From Niastella sp. OAS944 (lineage in GTDB: Bacteria; Bacteroidota; Bacteroidia; Chitinophagales; Chitinophagaceae), in NCBI GenBank assembly GCA_024809215.1, contig JANUBW010000009.1, forward strand, positions 1-64,000: a DNA stretch of 64,000 nt, in the 5' to 3' direction. How positions within the stretch are numbered: position 1 is the first letter of the stretch; each line of letters opens with the position of its first letter. Positions 19,251 through 28,519 of this stretch are shown piece after piece. A program made the position numbers and the translations under genes. The notes under the pieces are model-generated. The model had not been told where the DNA came from and searched no databases. It saw only the letters and a program-made list of their open reading frames with translations.

Positions 19251-19408
19251 TTGACGGGTTGACGGGTTGACGGGTTGACGAGTGAACTAAAAGTGCGAGC
19301 CTCGCGGGTTGGCTTTTATTGCCGATTGACGATTGCCGATTGCCGGTAACAGCGCGAGCCTTGGAATTGAGCGACCCTTTCACGTTTGCCGTTTCACGAT
19401 TCACCACT
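19251..19408. repeat. Mixed intergenic repeats before the GH2 gene
   Basis: GGGTTGAC is repeated about four times at 19256-19281 (GTTGAC word family). GCCGATT-type units at 19321-19347 are the inverse of the AATCGGC array at the left edge of the window. TTCACGATTCACCACT at 19389-19404 belongs to the CCATTCA family. Three word families meet in one gap. Confidence 0.7.
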
Positions 19409-19413
19409 AACAT

Positions 19414-21243
19414 ATGAAATCACTATACTTAACCATTATCACAACACTTGCCTGCATTATAGTGTATGCGCAAGCTCCATTGATCACCAATGTCAATGCC
19501 CGCAAAACAACCAGCCTGAATGGCAAATGGCAGTATATAATTGATCCGTATGGAACGGGTTTCTATGATTACCGTTTCATGGAACGAAAAGAGAATGATC
19601 GCGAAGCTTACTGGAACAGCGATGAACCAACCAGTAAAACCGATCGCAAGGAACACAAGTTCACCGATGAATACACATTACAGGTGCCTGGCGACTGGAA
19701 TTCACAGGCTGAAAAATTCCTGTATTACGAAGGCATAGTATGGTATAAGAAGTCGTTCGATTTTACAAAGACAAACCCAGCCGGTAAAGTATACCTGTAT
19801 TTTGGCGCCGCTAATTACGAGACCGATGTATACCTCAATGGCAAAAAGCTGGGTAAACATAAAGGCGGCTTCACGCCATTTAATTTTGAAGTGCCCGATT
19901 CGGTATTAAAGGCAACCGGCAATTACCTGGTTGTAAAAGTTGACAATACCCGCCATAAAGATGAAGTGCCTACGGTAAATACCGATTGGTGGAATTATGG
20001 CGGCATCACGCGTGATGTTTATTTAGTAGAAACACCACCCGCCTTTATTCAGGACTTCACCCTGCATATACAAAAAGGGGCTTTAAAAAGCACAAAAAAT
20101 ATTCCGGTAGAAGGGTGGGTGAACTGCACCAACTGGCAAAGCACCCACGAAGTGACCATTGAAATCCCTGAGTTGAAAATTAAAAAGACATTTCCTGTAA
20201 CCGGTGAGCGGGTAGCTGTTCGGTTTAATTTGCCAACCGCGCAGTTGTGGTCGCCGCAAACGCCCAAATTGTATAATGTAGTGGTAAGTACCGGTGCCGA
20301 CCGTGTTGAAGATAAGATCGGTTTCAGAACTATAGAAGTGGCAGGTAAACAGGTGTTGCTGAACGGCAAGCCATTGTTCATGCGCGGCATTTGTATACAT
20401 GAAGAAATTTCGCAACAGGTACGCAGGGCTTATAGCAAACAGGATGCTTTACAGCTATTGGGCCAGGCAAAAGAACTTGGTTGCAATATGGTAAGGCTGG
20501 CGCATTACCCGCATAATGAGAATATGGCCCGTACGGCAGATTCATTGGGTATCTTGGTATGGTCGGAGATCCCGGTTTACTGGACGATCGATTTTACCAG
20601 TACGGAAGTGTTTAACAAAGCGCGTACCCAGCTCACCGAAATGATCACCCGCGACAATAACAGGGCCAGTATCATTATTTGGTCGGTAGGTAATGAAACC
20701 CCGGTTAATCCGGTACGTACAAAGTTTATGAGCAATCTTATTAGTGCGGCCCGGTCGCTCGATTCAAGCCGTTTAGTATCGGCTGCCCTGGAAGTGAATT
20801 ATCAGCCTGGGGTAAATAAGATCGATGATCCGCTGGGTGAGTATGTTGATATTGTTGCTTTCAATGAATACCTGGGCTGGTATGCCGGTTTGCCCGACAA
20901 ATGCCGTACGGCCAATTGGGAGTTTGCGTATAATAAACCATTTTTTATTAGCGAAACCGGCGCTGAGACCCTGGGCGGTTTTCATGGCGATTCGCTTACC
21001 CGTTGGAGCGAGGAATACCAGGAATGGTATTACCGCGAGCAGGTGACCATGTTCAAACGTATGCCCGATAATTTTGCGGGCCTTTCACCATGGATACTTT
21101 GCGATTTCCGTTCGCCCCGTCGTAATAATCAAACCTTTCAGGAAGGCTGGAACAATAAAGGGCTTATAGATCAACAGGGACAAAAGAAGAAAGCGTTCTA
21201 TGTGCTGAAGGCTTACTATGATGAAAAGGGCCTTAATCCATAA
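19414..21243 (+). CDS. Glycoside hydrolase family 2, beta-glucuronidase-like
   Basis: A 609-residue exported GH2 enzyme (signal peptide ending VYAQ, residue 20). It has the sugar-binding domain (about 25-205), immunoglobulin-like domain (about 210-305) and TIM barrel (about 310-605). The acid/base is E428 in IIWSVGNETP; the probable nucleophile is E514 in FISETGAE. FNEYLGWY at about 483-490 resembles the glucuronidase NxYxGWY segment. N580-x-K582 (GWNNKGL) fits the N-x-K motif that binds the glucuronate carboxylate in beta-glucuronidases. This and the adjacent GH88 favour glucuronidase over galactosidase or mannosidase, but that remains an inference. The short 160-bp gap to GH88 is repeat filled. 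Confidence 0.85.
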   Translation: MKSLYLTIITTLACIIVYAQAPLITNVNARKTTSLNGKWQYIIDPYGTGFYDYRFMERKENDREAYWNSDEPTSKTDRKEHKFTDEYTLQVPGDWNSQAEKFLYYEGIVWYKKSFDFTKTNPAGKVYLYFGAANYETDVYLNGKKLGKHKGGFTPFNFEVPDSVLKATGNYLVVKVDNTRHKDEVPTVNTDWWNYGGITRDVYLVETPPAFIQDFTLHIQKGALKSTKNIPVEGWVNCTNWQSTHEVTIEIPELKIKKTFPVTGERVAVRFNLPTAQLWSPQTPKLYNVVVSTGADRVEDKIGFRTIEVAGKQVLLNGKPLFMRGICIHEEISQQVRRAYSKQDALQLLGQAKELGCNMVRLAHYPHNENMARTADSLGILVWSEIPVYWTIDFTSTEVFNKARTQLTEMITRDNNRASIIIWSVGNETPVNPVRTKFMSNLISAARSLDSSRLVSAALEVNYQPGVNKIDDPLGEYVDIVAFNEYLGWYAGLPDKCRTANWEFAYNKPFFISETGAETLGGFHGDSLTRWSEEYQEWYYREQVTMFKRMPDNFAGLSPWILCDFRSPRRNNQTFQEGWNNKGLIDQQGQKKKAFYVLKAYYDEKGLNP

Positions 21244-21519
21244 TGAAAATAAATATCTCAGGCCAACCATTGCTTAAACATTAAGCTTCTTCAAATTGGC
21301 ATACTTCTTTCTTATGTATGTACAATTGTTCTCTTCCTGATTTAGCTGAAGTTTATACCTTATTCTTTTGCTTATTGCCAATTGATCATTGGTCCATGTC
21401 CGTTGATTGTCTCTTCGTTTAGCACTTGTTTTAGCCTGTATATGCGCACATTTACTATGGCTGCCTTTAATCAGGCTGCCTGCACAATCATGAACTATAA
21501 ACTTGAAACTATAAACTAA

Positions 21520-21692
21520 GAACTATTTACCCATGCAAGTCACGCCTTCACGCTAATAGCATCTGGCAACGTATGGTGCAAGGCTAATGGTTTCGGGAAA
21601 GGCAAACGGGATACAAACCGTTGGATCTGGCAACTCTCCTCCAGTTATGTCCTGTTTAGGGCGGTTCCTCCTCCGGGGAGCTGCCTTTTTTT
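21520..21692 (+). ncRNA. Candidate structured RNA with intrinsic terminator
   Basis: The gap between GH2 (+) and the Nudix regulator (-) ends in a clear plus-strand intrinsic terminator: the stem 21660-21668 pairs with 21677-21685 (two G-U pairs) and is followed by seven T. Upstream lies an 8-bp hairpin, AATGGTTT (21586-21593) with AAACCGTT (21615-21622), and a perfect direct repeat ATCTGGCAAC at 21561-21570 and 21625-21634 that brackets the hairpin. There is no plausible ORF. GGCAAC followed by GGTGC recalls a SAM-I riboswitch core, but the surrounding helices do not match and no gene follows the terminator. The 5' end is a guess. Confidence 0.4.
21660..21692 (+). terminator. Intrinsic terminator, 9-bp stem plus T7
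   Basis: GGCGGTTCC (21660-21668) pairs with GGAGCTGCC (21677-21685), then TTTTTTT. No annotated plus-strand gene ends nearby (GH2 stops 417 bp upstream), which is why a separate transcript is suspected. Confidence 0.75.
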
Positions 21693-21699
21693 ATTATAG

Positions 21700-22404
21700 C
21701 TATTTCAGATTATCAGGATTGGGAATAAAATTCATGAATGAATGGAATTGCGAGTCATAACGACGCTTATCGAGCTTGTAGTAGAAGGCGCCTTTTTTAG
21801 AACCCTCTTTTTCTTTTTCTTTTTGCTTTACAAGCAGTTTGGTAGAAAGTATTTTGCGGGTAAAATTACGTTTATCCAACACAGTATCGTACACGCCGGT
21901 GTACAGGTTGTATAACTGGGGAAGGGTAAATTTATCGGGTAGCAGCTCAAATAAAATAGGGTGGAAGGCTGCTTTATAGCGAAGCTTTTCCTGGGCCATT
22001 TTTACCATACGGGTATGGTCGAAGATCAGCTTGGGCATTTTCTTTAGGGAGAACCATTCGGCATGGAAGTCGTCGCTCAATTGCTTCTCATATTTATGAA
22101 TATCGATGAGGGCAAAATAAGCAACTGAGATAGTACGCTCTTCGGGATCGCGGCTGGGCTCACCAAAAGAATATAGTTGTTCAATGTAAACGTTCTTAAG
22201 ACCGGTAAGTTGTTTAAGAATGCGTGCGCCCGCCTGTTCAAAATCTTCATCGGGCTGTACAAAACCACCCATAAGGCTCCATTTGCCTTTTTCGGGTTCA
22301 AATCCTCTTTGTATGAGCAGTAGTTTTATTTCATGTCCGTCAAAACCAAAAATGATACAGTCTACCGCAACAAGCATGCGTTTTTGCTTGGAATAATGTT
22401 TCAT
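21700..22404 (-). CDS. Nudix-derived transcriptional regulator (NrtR/AraR-like), catalytically dead
   Basis: A 234-residue protein: an N-terminal Nudix fold (about residues 8-145) fused to a C-terminal winged helix (about 150-215, LPQLYNLYTGVYDTVLDKRNFTRKIL). This is the architecture of NrtR and of the Bacteroidota AraR regulators. The Nudix box spans G47 to L69. G47 and E53 fit, but the core REUxEE has become R61-I-L-K-Q-L, losing all three metal-binding glutamates, so it should bind rather than hydrolyse a ligand. The lysine-rich tail (KQKEKEKEGSKKG) is unusual. It lies between two PULs, which suggests control by a sugar, but neither ligand nor operator is identified. It is convergent with the candidate RNA. 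Confidence 0.83.
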   Translation of the reverse strand: MKHYSKQKRMLVAVDCIIFGFDGHEIKLLLIQRGFEPEKGKWSLMGGFVQPDEDFEQAGARILKQLTGLKNVYIEQLYSFGEPSRDPEERTISVAYFALIDIHKYEKQLSDDFHAEWFSLKKMPKLIFDHTRMVKMAQEKLRYKAAFHPILFELLPDKFTLPQLYNLYTGVYDTVLDKRNFTRKILSTKLLVKQKEKEKEGSKKGAFYYKLDKRRYDSQFHSFMNFIPNPDNLK

Positions 22405-22642
22405 ATGAAAGTTAAATCGTCCATTTTACTATTAAAATCTGGCTAATGATAATAGTGGAAAACGGATAGAATTTTGGGTTAAAGTAATAAGAAAAACTGA
22501 ACAATAGTAAAACCTTGTGATGAAGATACCTATTTTTTTTTAATAGGGACGCTGCCGTGTCATATGCGACCCCGGTTTTTACCAGCCTAACGTTCGGCGC
22601 CGCCGAAAAAACTGCATAATACTAACGTTGGTCAATAATTTC

Positions 22643-23521
22643 CTAAATAAATATGCGGGTGCCCGAAAAGCTTTCCCTGAAATCCTTGGGTGTGCAGTTT
22701 TTCTTCTTTTTAAAAATGCGGTTGAAGTTGGAAATATTGTTAAACCCGCAGTGGTAGGCAATTTCGGCAACCGACTGGGTTGTGTCTATTAACATACGCG
22801 AAGCGTGGCCCAGTCGTATTTCGGTAAGGCTGTCGATAAATGTATTACCGGTACGCTGTTTAAAAAAGCGGCTAAAAGCGGCGTCCGACATATTAGCAAG
22901 CCGGGCCACTTCGTTGAGGGTTATGGGTTTGTCGAAATTGTGGTTCATGTATTCCAGCGTTTTTTCAATACGCCGGCTGTTATAAGTGTACTGTTCGGTA
23001 TTGTTAAATGAGGCATCTGACAGGATGCGCATATTGCGGGAGATCGATAAGTCATGTAATATTGACATTAATTCAAGCACGGAATCAAAACCCTGCTTTT
23101 GGTTCAACTCAATAATGCGGGGAGCCAGTAAGTGCGTGGTCTCTTTTGAAAATAAAATGCCCCGTAGCGATTTTTCAAGCATGGTTCGTATAAAACTAAG
23201 CTGGTTGCGCCGTAGCAGCCTGTCATCAAAGAGGTCTTTATGAAATTGAACCGTGATCTCCCTGATCTCTTTATTCTTACAATTATGGGTAAACCAGGCA
23301 TGCTGCAGGTTGCTGCCAACCAGTACCAGTTCCATTTCATCAATGTCTTCAATATGATCGCCTATTACCCGCCGGGCGTTTTTGGCGTTTTGAATAAAGT
23401 TGAGCTCAAATTCTTCGTGATAATGGAGCGGAAAATCGAACTGCGATTTCGTACGGGAGAATAATGTAAAGCAGTCACTTTGGGTTAGGGGCGTTATCTC
23501 ACGCAATAATGTGCTTTTCAT
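22643..23521 (-). CDS. AraC-family transcriptional regulator (PUL 2)
   Basis: A 292-residue regulator. A cupin-like N-terminal domain (FDFPLHYHEEFELNFIQ at about residues 28-44) is followed by a C-terminal double helix-turn-helix (about 185-285: YMNHNFDKPITLNEVARLANMSDAAFSRFFKQ, then SVAEIAYHCGFNNISNFNRIFKK, closing TPKDFRE). It is transcribed divergently from the PUL 2 susC with a 232-bp shared regulatory region carrying a -7 element for each direction. It is therefore the likely activator of the mannan locus, replacing the hybrid two-component or ECF systems used elsewhere. The ligand may be mannobiose or mannosylglucose (inference). Confidence 0.92.
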   Translation of the reverse strand: MKSTLLREITPLTQSDCFTLFSRTKSQFDFPLHYHEEFELNFIQNAKNARRVIGDHIEDIDEMELVLVGSNLQHAWFTHNCKNKEIREITVQFHKDLFDDRLLRRNQLSFIRTMLEKSLRGILFSKETTHLLAPRIIELNQKQGFDSVLELMSILHDLSISRNMRILSDASFNNTEQYTYNSRRIEKTLEYMNHNFDKPITLNEVARLANMSDAAFSRFFKQRTGNTFIDSLTEIRLGHASRMLIDTTQSVAEIAYHCGFNNISNFNRIFKKKKNCTPKDFRESFSGTRIFI

Positions 23522-23549
23522 ATGCAGGCAATTGTATCGTTAGTGTGAT

Positions 23550-23557
23550 CAAAATTA
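23550..23557 (-). promoter_or_regulatory. -7 element for the AraC regulator gene
   Basis: On the minus strand this reads TAATTTTG, an exact TAnnTTTG match, 29 bp upstream of the AraC start. The 18-24 bp beyond it contains no TTG, as expected of an activator-dependent or autoregulated promoter. Confidence 0.45.
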
Positions 23558-23726
23558 TATAATTATTGGTAGAATTAATACCATAGCAATATTAAATGTC
23601 AGTAATGGCTCAATCCGCTGTCAGCAACGATTTAGCGGCTATCCATTAAAGATTAGCGATATATAATGCAGGAAATAATATAAAAATAGGTCAATATAGT
23701 ATTATATTATAAGCATAGATCAAGCA

Positions 23727-23734
23727 TAATTTTG
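23727..23734 (+). promoter_or_regulatory. -7 element for the PUL 2 susC operon
   Basis: TAATTTTG is an exact Bacteroidota -7 match ending 19 bp before the susC ATG at 23754. The upstream 40 bp is AT-rich with no -33 TTG, consistent with dependence on the divergently encoded AraC protein. Confidence 0.5.
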
Positions 23735-23753
23735 GAGTAAATTGTATTGCTGT

Positions 23754-26700
23754 ATGAGAAAAAAAGTACTCTGCCGGGTGCTCCTACTTTTCGTGTGGGT
23801 ACTGGCACAAACCTCTTCTGTCTATGCCCAAACCAAAACGGTCTCGGGCATTATCTCAGACCAAAACGGAGTTCCACTCGAAAAAGCTACCATCAAGGCA
23901 AAAGGTGTAAAAGCCCAGGCCGTTTCTGATGCCAATGGCCGGTTCAGGCTGGCTGTTCCCGAACAGGCCAATGCTATCGAAGTATCGTACGTAGGCATGA
24001 AACCGGTTACTGTTTCCATCGACGGAAAAGAAACTGTACTGGTTACCCTGAACGTTGCCGATAGCAAATTGAACGAAGTGGTAGTGATCGGTTATGGAAC
24101 TGTTCGGCGAAGTGATGTATCGTCGGCCGTTTCTTCTGTAAAAGCAAAAGACCTTAAAGACCTTCCGGTGGCAGGTATCGATCAGGCCATTCAGGGAAAA
24201 GTGGCCGGGGTAACGGTTACCAATAATAGCGGTCAGCCTGGTGGCGGCGTATCGGTAAAAGTACGCGGTGTTACTACCATCAACAGTAACGATCCGCTGA
24301 TCGTTGTAGATGGCGTGCCCTTTTTCAATAACACAAGGTCAACAACCGGCTATGCGGGGCTGGGTGGCTCCGATGGCCAAACGGGTAACAGCGTTATGGC
24401 CTCTATAAACCCCGGTGATATTGAATCTATCGATGTATTGAAAGACGCTTCGGCCCAGGCCATTTATGGTTCGCAGGCTGCCAATGGGGTTATTCTCATT
24501 ACTACCAAAAAAGGAAAAAATGGTGAAGGGAAGGTGAACTATGAAATGTATTACGGGCAACAACAGGTGCAAAAGAAACTCGATGTAATGAACCTGCGCG
24601 AATTTGCCCAATACCAGAACGAAGTACTTCCCGTACTGGGTCAACTGCCTTCCGAAGAGTTTAAAGATCCATCCATCCTGGGCGTAGGTACCAATTGGCA
24701 GGAAGCCATCTTCAGGCACGGACAAATTCAAAACCATCAACTGAGCTTTTCGGGCGGAAAAGATAAAACGTCCTACTATCTTTCAATGAACTATTTTAAC
24801 CAGGAAGGTATTCTTATTGGTTCCGATTTTAAACGGTATACCTTACGCTTTAGCCTCGACCATCAGTTGAAGAACTGGTTAAAGATCGGTTTTAGTACCA
24901 ATGCCACGCGCAATATTCAGAACGTAACATTGTCCGATGCCGCTTATAGCACCATCTGGTGGAGTGCTGTTCAAAGTCCCCTGATACCGGTTAAAAATAT
25001 TGATGGTACCTGGGGCGGCGGTACTAATATTGGCGGTGTTATGTATTCACAGGATAACCCCGTGGCTAAAAGTCATTACCGTGGCAACAAAGGCACCCAC
25101 TGGCAGGTGTTTGGTAATACCTATGCCGATGTACAACTAAGAAAAGACCTTTCTTTCAAAACAGAGTTTGCCTATACGCTGGGGCTGAACAATAATATAG
25201 CTTATCAAAACTCCGGCGCCATTGGCCCTACCATGTTGCAAAGCCAGTTGTTCGATGCCAAATCAAATAGCTATTATTATGCGCTAAGAACATACCTGAA
25301 CTATAATAAATGGTTTAATAAACATGCTATTTCTGCAACCGCCGGACACGAAGCACAATACTCTTATTACGAAAGCATCAATGGTAAAAAAGTAAACCTG
25401 GCCAATAACATACTCGATCTTAATGCCGGTGAAAGCAATAAGCAAACCTGGGAGCTGGGTGGTGGAAAAAATAACTGGGCCATGGAATCGTGGTTTGCCC
25501 GCGGTAGTTATACTTATGATGACCGCTTTTCACTTTCACTAAGCTTCAGGGCCGATGCATCTTCTAATTTCGGTACCAACAACAGGTGGGGTTATTTCCC
25601 CGGCGCCTCATTGGGCTACACGGTCACCAACGAACGTTTTATTGAGCCTGCAAAGAATGTGTTGAGTTACCTGAAACTGCGTGTTGGCTATGGTGCAGTG
25701 GGTAATCAGAACCTTCCTTCCGGTGCGCCAAATCCGCCATATACGTCGGTGATCGGTTTCTGGCCCGGCCCCGTTGGTTTTGGTACTTCAAATTACCTGA
25801 ACGGTATTTCAAATACCGATCTAAGCTGGGAATCGGTGATCACTAAGAACGCAGGTTTTGATGCCTCGTTCCTGAAAGGCCGTATCGATCTGAATGTAGA
25901 TGTGTACAAGAAAACAACCTCCGATATGTTGCTGTTCCTTACCGGCCCCAGCCTTATAGGCGTGGGTGATGCCTGGGACGATCTTAAAGCGCCTATTGGC
26001 AATGTTGGTAGAATGAGCAATACTGGTATAGATATCAGCCTTACCACCACCAATATAAAGAACAAGGATTTTACCTGGAAAACCACGGCCATCTTCACCC
26101 ATTATAAAAACAAATTGGAGAAAATGGCTGCGTCAACCGCAGGCTTAACGGGTAAAGTATTATACAATGAAAGAACTATTACCTATACCAAACCCGGTTA
26201 TGCAGTAGGTTCTTTTTACGGGCTGGTTACAGATGGCCTTTTTCGCACCCAGGCCGATCTTGATAACAGCATGAAACAGTTTGCAAAAGATACGGGCCTA
26301 AAGGGAACGTATTTTGGCGATGTTCGCTTTAAAGACGTCAATGGCGATAAAAAAGTAGATGCTGAGGATATAACCTTTATTGGCAGCCCGCTTCCGAAAT
26401 TTACTTACGGGTTAACCAATAACTTTCAGTATAAGGATTTTGATTGTAGCATATTCATTCAGGGTAGTCATGGCGCTAAAATATACAATTTCATGCGTTG
26501 GGGATTAGAGAGAATGATCACAGGAAGTGAGAACCAGTTACGGTCTGTTTTAGACAGGTATACAAAAACCAATCCCAATGGCAAACTGCCCCGGTTCACC
26601 AACGATAATGAGAGTAATACTTTTGAGAGCGACCGCTATGTTGAGAACGGTTCTTACCTGCGCATTCAGAACATAAGCTTTGGGTACAGGTTGCCTAAGA

Positions 26701-26894
26701 AAATATTGGATAAAGTAAAAGTGAATAATCTTCGTGTGTATGTATCTGTTCAAAACCTGAAAACATTTACCGATTACAGCGGGTACGATCCCGAGGTAGG
26801 GTCGTTTAACAACAGCATCAGCTTAATGAATGTAGATGCGGGTCACTATCCCAATCCACGTTCCTTCACTATTGGTGCAAACCTTGAATTTTAG
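23754..26894 (+). CDS. SusC/RagA TonB-dependent receptor (PUL 2, mannan)
   Basis: A 1046-residue outer-membrane importer without an STN domain. The start at ATG 23754 (MRKKVLCRV) is preferred over TTG 23742. Signal peptide (ending SSVYAQ), carboxypeptidase-regulatory-like domain (VSGIISDQNGVPLEKATIKA), TonB box region (LNEVVVIGYGTVRRSDVSSAV), plug (VRGVTTINSNDPLIVVDGVP; DASAQAIYGSQAANGVILIT) and barrel ending SFTIGANLEF. The absence of STN fits the AraC-type control. First gene of the PUL 2 operon; susD follows after 35 bp. Confidence 0.96.
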   Translation: MRKKVLCRVLLLFVWVLAQTSSVYAQTKTVSGIISDQNGVPLEKATIKAKGVKAQAVSDANGRFRLAVPEQANAIEVSYVGMKPVTVSIDGKETVLVTLNVADSKLNEVVVIGYGTVRRSDVSSAVSSVKAKDLKDLPVAGIDQAIQGKVAGVTVTNNSGQPGGGVSVKVRGVTTINSNDPLIVVDGVPFFNNTRSTTGYAGLGGSDGQTGNSVMASINPGDIESIDVLKDASAQAIYGSQAANGVILITTKKGKNGEGKVNYEMYYGQQQVQKKLDVMNLREFAQYQNEVLPVLGQLPSEEFKDPSILGVGTNWQEAIFRHGQIQNHQLSFSGGKDKTSYYLSMNYFNQEGILIGSDFKRYTLRFSLDHQLKNWLKIGFSTNATRNIQNVTLSDAAYSTIWWSAVQSPLIPVKNIDGTWGGGTNIGGVMYSQDNPVAKSHYRGNKGTHWQVFGNTYADVQLRKDLSFKTEFAYTLGLNNNIAYQNSGAIGPTMLQSQLFDAKSNSYYYALRTYLNYNKWFNKHAISATAGHEAQYSYYESINGKKVNLANNILDLNAGESNKQTWELGGGKNNWAMESWFARGSYTYDDRFSLSLSFRADASSNFGTNNRWGYFPGASLGYTVTNERFIEPAKNVLSYLKLRVGYGAVGNQNLPSGAPNPPYTSVIGFWPGPVGFGTSNYLNGISNTDLSWESVITKNAGFDASFLKGRIDLNVDVYKKTTSDMLLFLTGPSLIGVGDAWDDLKAPIGNVGRMSNTGIDISLTTTNIKNKDFTWKTTAIFTHYKNKLEKMAASTAGLTGKVLYNERTITYTKPGYAVGSFYGLVTDGLFRTQADLDNSMKQFAKDTGLKGTYFGDVRFKDVNGDKKVDAEDITFIGSPLPKFTYGLTNNFQYKDFDCSIFIQGSHGAKIYNFMRWGLERMITGSENQLRSVLDRYTKTNPNGKLPRFTNDNESNTFESDRYVENGSYLRIQNISFGYRLPKKILDKVKVNNLRVYVSVQNLKTFTDYSGYDPEVGSFNNSISLMNVDAGHYPNPRSFTIGANLEF

Positions 26895-26929
26895 AATTTC
26901 AGATCCAGATGTAATTAAACCTTGATACA

Positions 26930-28495
26930 ATGAAACGAATTAATATATATGTTTTAGCAGGTGTATTGCTGGTAATTGCTTCCTGTGGAAAGAAATATAC
27001 CGACAGGCCCGCGCTCGATGCCACCACACTCGATAACTATTACAATACGGCCGAAGAAGTACGCGGCCTTACAAGTACCTTATACGGTTTGCCCTGGACG
27101 GGTTACGAAAACCGGGCTATGGATTGTATTGGCGATGTGCTGGCTGGTAATGAATATAGCGGCGATAAAGTAGATAACCCTTTTGTAAATTTTTCCTTTG
27201 CCGCAACATCTGAACGGGTGGCCGCCGCATGGAAAGTATTTTATAAAATTGGCGGCTGGACGAGCGAGTATATGAAGACGCTGGAGTTGAAGAAATCGAT
27301 GGGTGGAAAGGCTTCATTTATCGATCCGGCTATTGCCGAATGTCATTTCTTTAGAGGAACGGTTTACTTTTATATTGGCCGCATTTGGGGCGATGCGCCT
27401 ATTATTACCGACCCCGGTAAAACGGCTTTATCCGGTAACTTTAATATTCCCCGGTATTTTCAAAAAGATGTATTGCGTTTTGCGTTGGAAGAACTGCAAC
27501 AGGCAGAAGCTGGTTTGCCGGAAACAGATCCACAACCCGGCCGGTTAACGAAGCTTGTGGCCAAAGGCATGATGGCAAAGTTGTATCTGTATTTAAAGGA
27601 TTATGAGAATGCCAAAAAGCTGGCAGGGGAAATTATCAACTCCAATGTATATGACCTGGTTACTGACTATGCCGGTATGTTCAATTCGAGCAGTTTCAAC
27701 AATAATAAAGAATCTCTTTTTGCCATACAACATCAGCTTACCAGCAATCCATGGGGCTCGGGCAATCAGAAGAACCCCGATAGAGGTCCCTCTAATTTAG
27801 CAACCAAAGAGGCGGACATGTGGCAATTGTATTTGCCGTCAATGGATATTTTAAACGCGTATGAGTTTGGCGACCTTCGCCGCAAAGGTTCAGTAATGGA
27901 ACATGGATGGAGTAAGCTTGAATGGAAACCAAAGAATTCAAATACTGCTTATAATGCATTTATGGCAAATGGTTATATCTATGATACTGCGCAAAAAGAT
28001 GGCGAAGGCGGTATCAAGAACGGGGTACGTGCAAATATTGCCAAGTATGTTGTGGGCCCCGGTAAGGAATTTGGCGGAGAACAGGTTATAGGAATGAATA
28101 CCGGCATCAATACTATGATGTTACGTTTTGCTGATATTTTGCTTATATACGCCGAAGCGGTTATTGGTTCGGGTAATTCAACTGCCGATGCGGCCGCCGT
28201 GCAGGCTTTCAACAGGGTACGTACCCGGGCCGGTTTAAGTACTAAAACCACAATAACAAAAGATGATATCTTAAAAGAACGGCGTGTTGAATTTGCTTTT
28301 GAAGGCGATTACTGGTTCGATATACAAAGGCAGGGCGCTGCCAAAGCCAAACAAATAATTGAGGCGCAGGACAGGGGCGAATGGGGGGGGCCGCGCCATG
28401 TAACTTTTGATGAAAAGTTTATGTACCTGCCTGTTCCTGCTGCTGAAATAGTGCAGGACCCTGAACTGGCCAAACAACCGGTTAGCTATTATTAA
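26930..28495 (+). CDS. SusD/RagB glycan-binding lipoprotein (PUL 2, mannan)
   Basis: A 521-residue surface lipoprotein with lipobox IASC (Cys19). SusD features include ECHFFRGTVYFYIGRIWGDAPIITD in the N-terminal TPR part and MLRFADILLIYAEAVIGSGNST with FNRVRTRAGL in the RagB part. The closing KERRVEFAFEGDYWFDIQRQG is followed by MYLPVPAAEI. It partners the SusC encoded upstream. A run of eight G at 28383-28390 lies inside the coding region and is a possible slippage site, but the frame is intact here. Confidence 0.95.
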   Translation: MKRINIYVLAGVLLVIASCGKKYTDRPALDATTLDNYYNTAEEVRGLTSTLYGLPWTGYENRAMDCIGDVLAGNEYSGDKVDNPFVNFSFAATSERVAAAWKVFYKIGGWTSEYMKTLELKKSMGGKASFIDPAIAECHFFRGTVYFYIGRIWGDAPIITDPGKTALSGNFNIPRYFQKDVLRFALEELQQAEAGLPETDPQPGRLTKLVAKGMMAKLYLYLKDYENAKKLAGEIINSNVYDLVTDYAGMFNSSSFNNNKESLFAIQHQLTSNPWGSGNQKNPDRGPSNLATKEADMWQLYLPSMDILNAYEFGDLRRKGSVMEHGWSKLEWKPKNSNTAYNAFMANGYIYDTAQKDGEGGIKNGVRANIAKYVVGPGKEFGGEQVIGMNTGINTMMLRFADILLIYAEAVIGSGNSTADAAAVQAFNRVRTRAGLSTKTTITKDDILKERRVEFAFEGDYWFDIQRQGAAKAKQIIEAQDRGEWGGPRHVTFDEKFMYLPVPAAEIVQDPELAKQPVSYY

Positions 28496-28519
28496 TGAAT
28501 TCAAAACACGATTGTTACT

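Noticed and set aside
21561-21634. SAM-I riboswitch suggested by GGCAAC and GGTGC text
   Set aside because: The four-way-junction helices cannot be drawn, and no methionine gene follows; the terminator is followed by a convergent gene.
22593-22607. TTCGGCG-C-CGCCGAA palindrome as a terminator of the AraC gene
   Set aside because: On the minus strand it is preceded, not followed, by a T-run, so it does not look like an intrinsic terminator in the needed direction; its role is undecided.
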